A DNA stretch of 64,000 bases, from NCBI GenBank assembly GCA_021613335.1, contig JAJTWR010000182.1, forward strand, positions 886,001 to 950,000. The letters run 5' to 3'. Shown here piece by piece: positions 61,914 to 64,000 of the stretch. This DNA comes from Whitmania pigra. Lineage: Eukaryota > Annelida > Clitellata > Hirudinida > Haemopidae. The position numbers and the translations under genes were made by a program. Each line of letters starts with the position of its first letter. Position 1 is the stretch's first letter. The notes under the pieces are model-generated. The model did not search any database, had not been told where the DNA came from, and saw only the letters and a list, made by a program, of their open reading frames with translations.

Positions 61914-63008
61914 AATTAATCTGAAAAATGCTTTCTAATTCCTCGCTAAATTAGGAAGTTGTTGATCGATAAAAATATTGTAACCAATAAAATGCGACAC
62001 TTAACTAGTCTTATTTTATCTTCTTTTATGATATTGTTATCTTCATTTTAACACAAAATCCAACGATAAATATAAGCAGACGATAATGAGAAATGTGAAA
62101 AAGGAAGCGTTAGAAAGACGGATTACTGCTCGGAGGAGTTTCTGAAGACACGAAATGCGCTTATGAAATTCGAAACTGAAACTGGATAACTCTGGTGGTG
62201 GAGTTTCCATCCATGTTTGAGTACAAACACACGCACATAAGATGGCTTCTGGGGTCATATTAATCTTTCCTCGCTAGGCAATCGTTTTGGTGGGCGAAAC
62301 ACTGACACAGATATTCAGATAAATGAAAACCTTTTCAAGGTAGTACATTTATTATGTAACGAGAGAAAACACACCTGCTATAAATAAATAAATAATAATA
62401 TATAAAAACTACTTTAAATAATTATTATTACTGGCAAGAGGAAATACAACTACGATTATTATTGTTATTATTATTATTATTGTTATTATTATTGTTAAAC
62501 AATAGAAAATATAGCATCATCCAAAGGCACTTATCTAGTAATTTTATCACATACGCTTGTAACGTCATTGGTATGTGAGGCATCATAAGTCAGACTTATC
62601 AGTCAAACAAACTGCCTCAAGTCAATGACATTGAGCGACAAATAAGGACACTAGAAGTCCTAAGGAGGAGTATTTAAGCTCACTGAAGCATAGGGAGACA
62701 AACTTAGAGTCAAAGAGAAATACGAAAACATATTTAGGCACACAGAGACCTAGAGAAGCACATTTAAACGCACAGAGAAACGTAAAGAAACAGAGGAACG
62801 AAGAAGAGAGAATCTGAAAGGCAAGAAGGAATCCCCGTCAGAATTTCCATCCGAATGTACGAGTATGTAGTGTTATGCATGTGCGTGTAAAATCAAATAA
62901 CGTGGGTGTGGTACAGTTTATTGCCTTATAATGCCGTCACAGCTGGTTATAGCTTTTCAGGAAATGTTATTTCATAATATTTAAAATAAATGTTATCACT
63001 ACTGAAAT
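61914..63008. other. Spacer between the duplicated blocks, no gene seen
   Basis: AT-rich, with a small (ATT)n run near 62.46 kb. Open stretches show no recognisable features. Confidence 0.45.

Positions 63009-64000
<992 letters not shown>

Overview
The window is nuclear DNA from an animal, most likely an invertebrate. It is very AT-rich. Genes are split into short exons with GT-AG introns and consistent phases, one gene encodes a semaphorin, and the repeats are animal-type LINEs, hAT transposons and Ty3/gypsy-like LTR elements. There is nothing prokaryotic here: no operons, no CRISPR array, no bacterial ribosome sites. I cannot name the species.

Left third (about 1-24 kb): two paralogous copies, in the same orientation and about 11.8 kb apart, of a multi-exon gene I do not recognise. 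Copy B (14.07-17.19 kb) gives a phase-consistent chain of 12 exons (numbers 4-15) ending in a stop, preceded by three more exons whose link to exon 4 I could not solve. Copy A (2.31-9.58 kb) is a wreck. A nearly full-length LINE and the 3' end of a second LINE type sit in its third exon, exons 4-5 and 14-15 are missing, and exon 13 is broken. Around the copies lie a small hAT element with perfect 8-bp target duplications (689-1918), a TFIIS retro-pseudogene (9.75-10.2 kb), a Ty3/gypsy provirus that has lost its reverse transcriptase (10.6-13.46 kb), and an acidic SAP-like retroelement reading frame split by a 5'-truncated LINE (18.1-20.44 kb).

Middle (24-32 kb): mostly empty AT-rich DNA with transposon ends, tRNA-like SINE scraps, one putative LTR end and one intact 107-codon C2H2 zinc-finger frame (29.44 kb).

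Right half (32-60 kb): a complete class-5-like semaphorin gene on the minus strand, reconstructed here from 15 exons (59632 down to 32427). All junctions are GT-AG, all phases agree, and the sum is 2691 nt (896 codons). The order is signal peptide, Sema domain, PSI, one canonical thrombospondin type 1 repeat (TSP1), one atypical TSP1, then a long His/Thr/Gln-rich tail with no membrane segment, so a secreted guidance cue is inferred. Its introns hold very long (GAT)n, (ATT)n and (GAC)n arrays, a 462-bp tandem duplication, minisatellites and a LINE fragment. Some of the same triplet repeat has become coding sequence, as His-rich stretches at both ends of the protein.

Right edge (60.9-64 kb): a tandem duplication of about 2.25-kb period. 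It carries a possible BESS-like terminal exon, intact in the first copy and frameshifted in the second.
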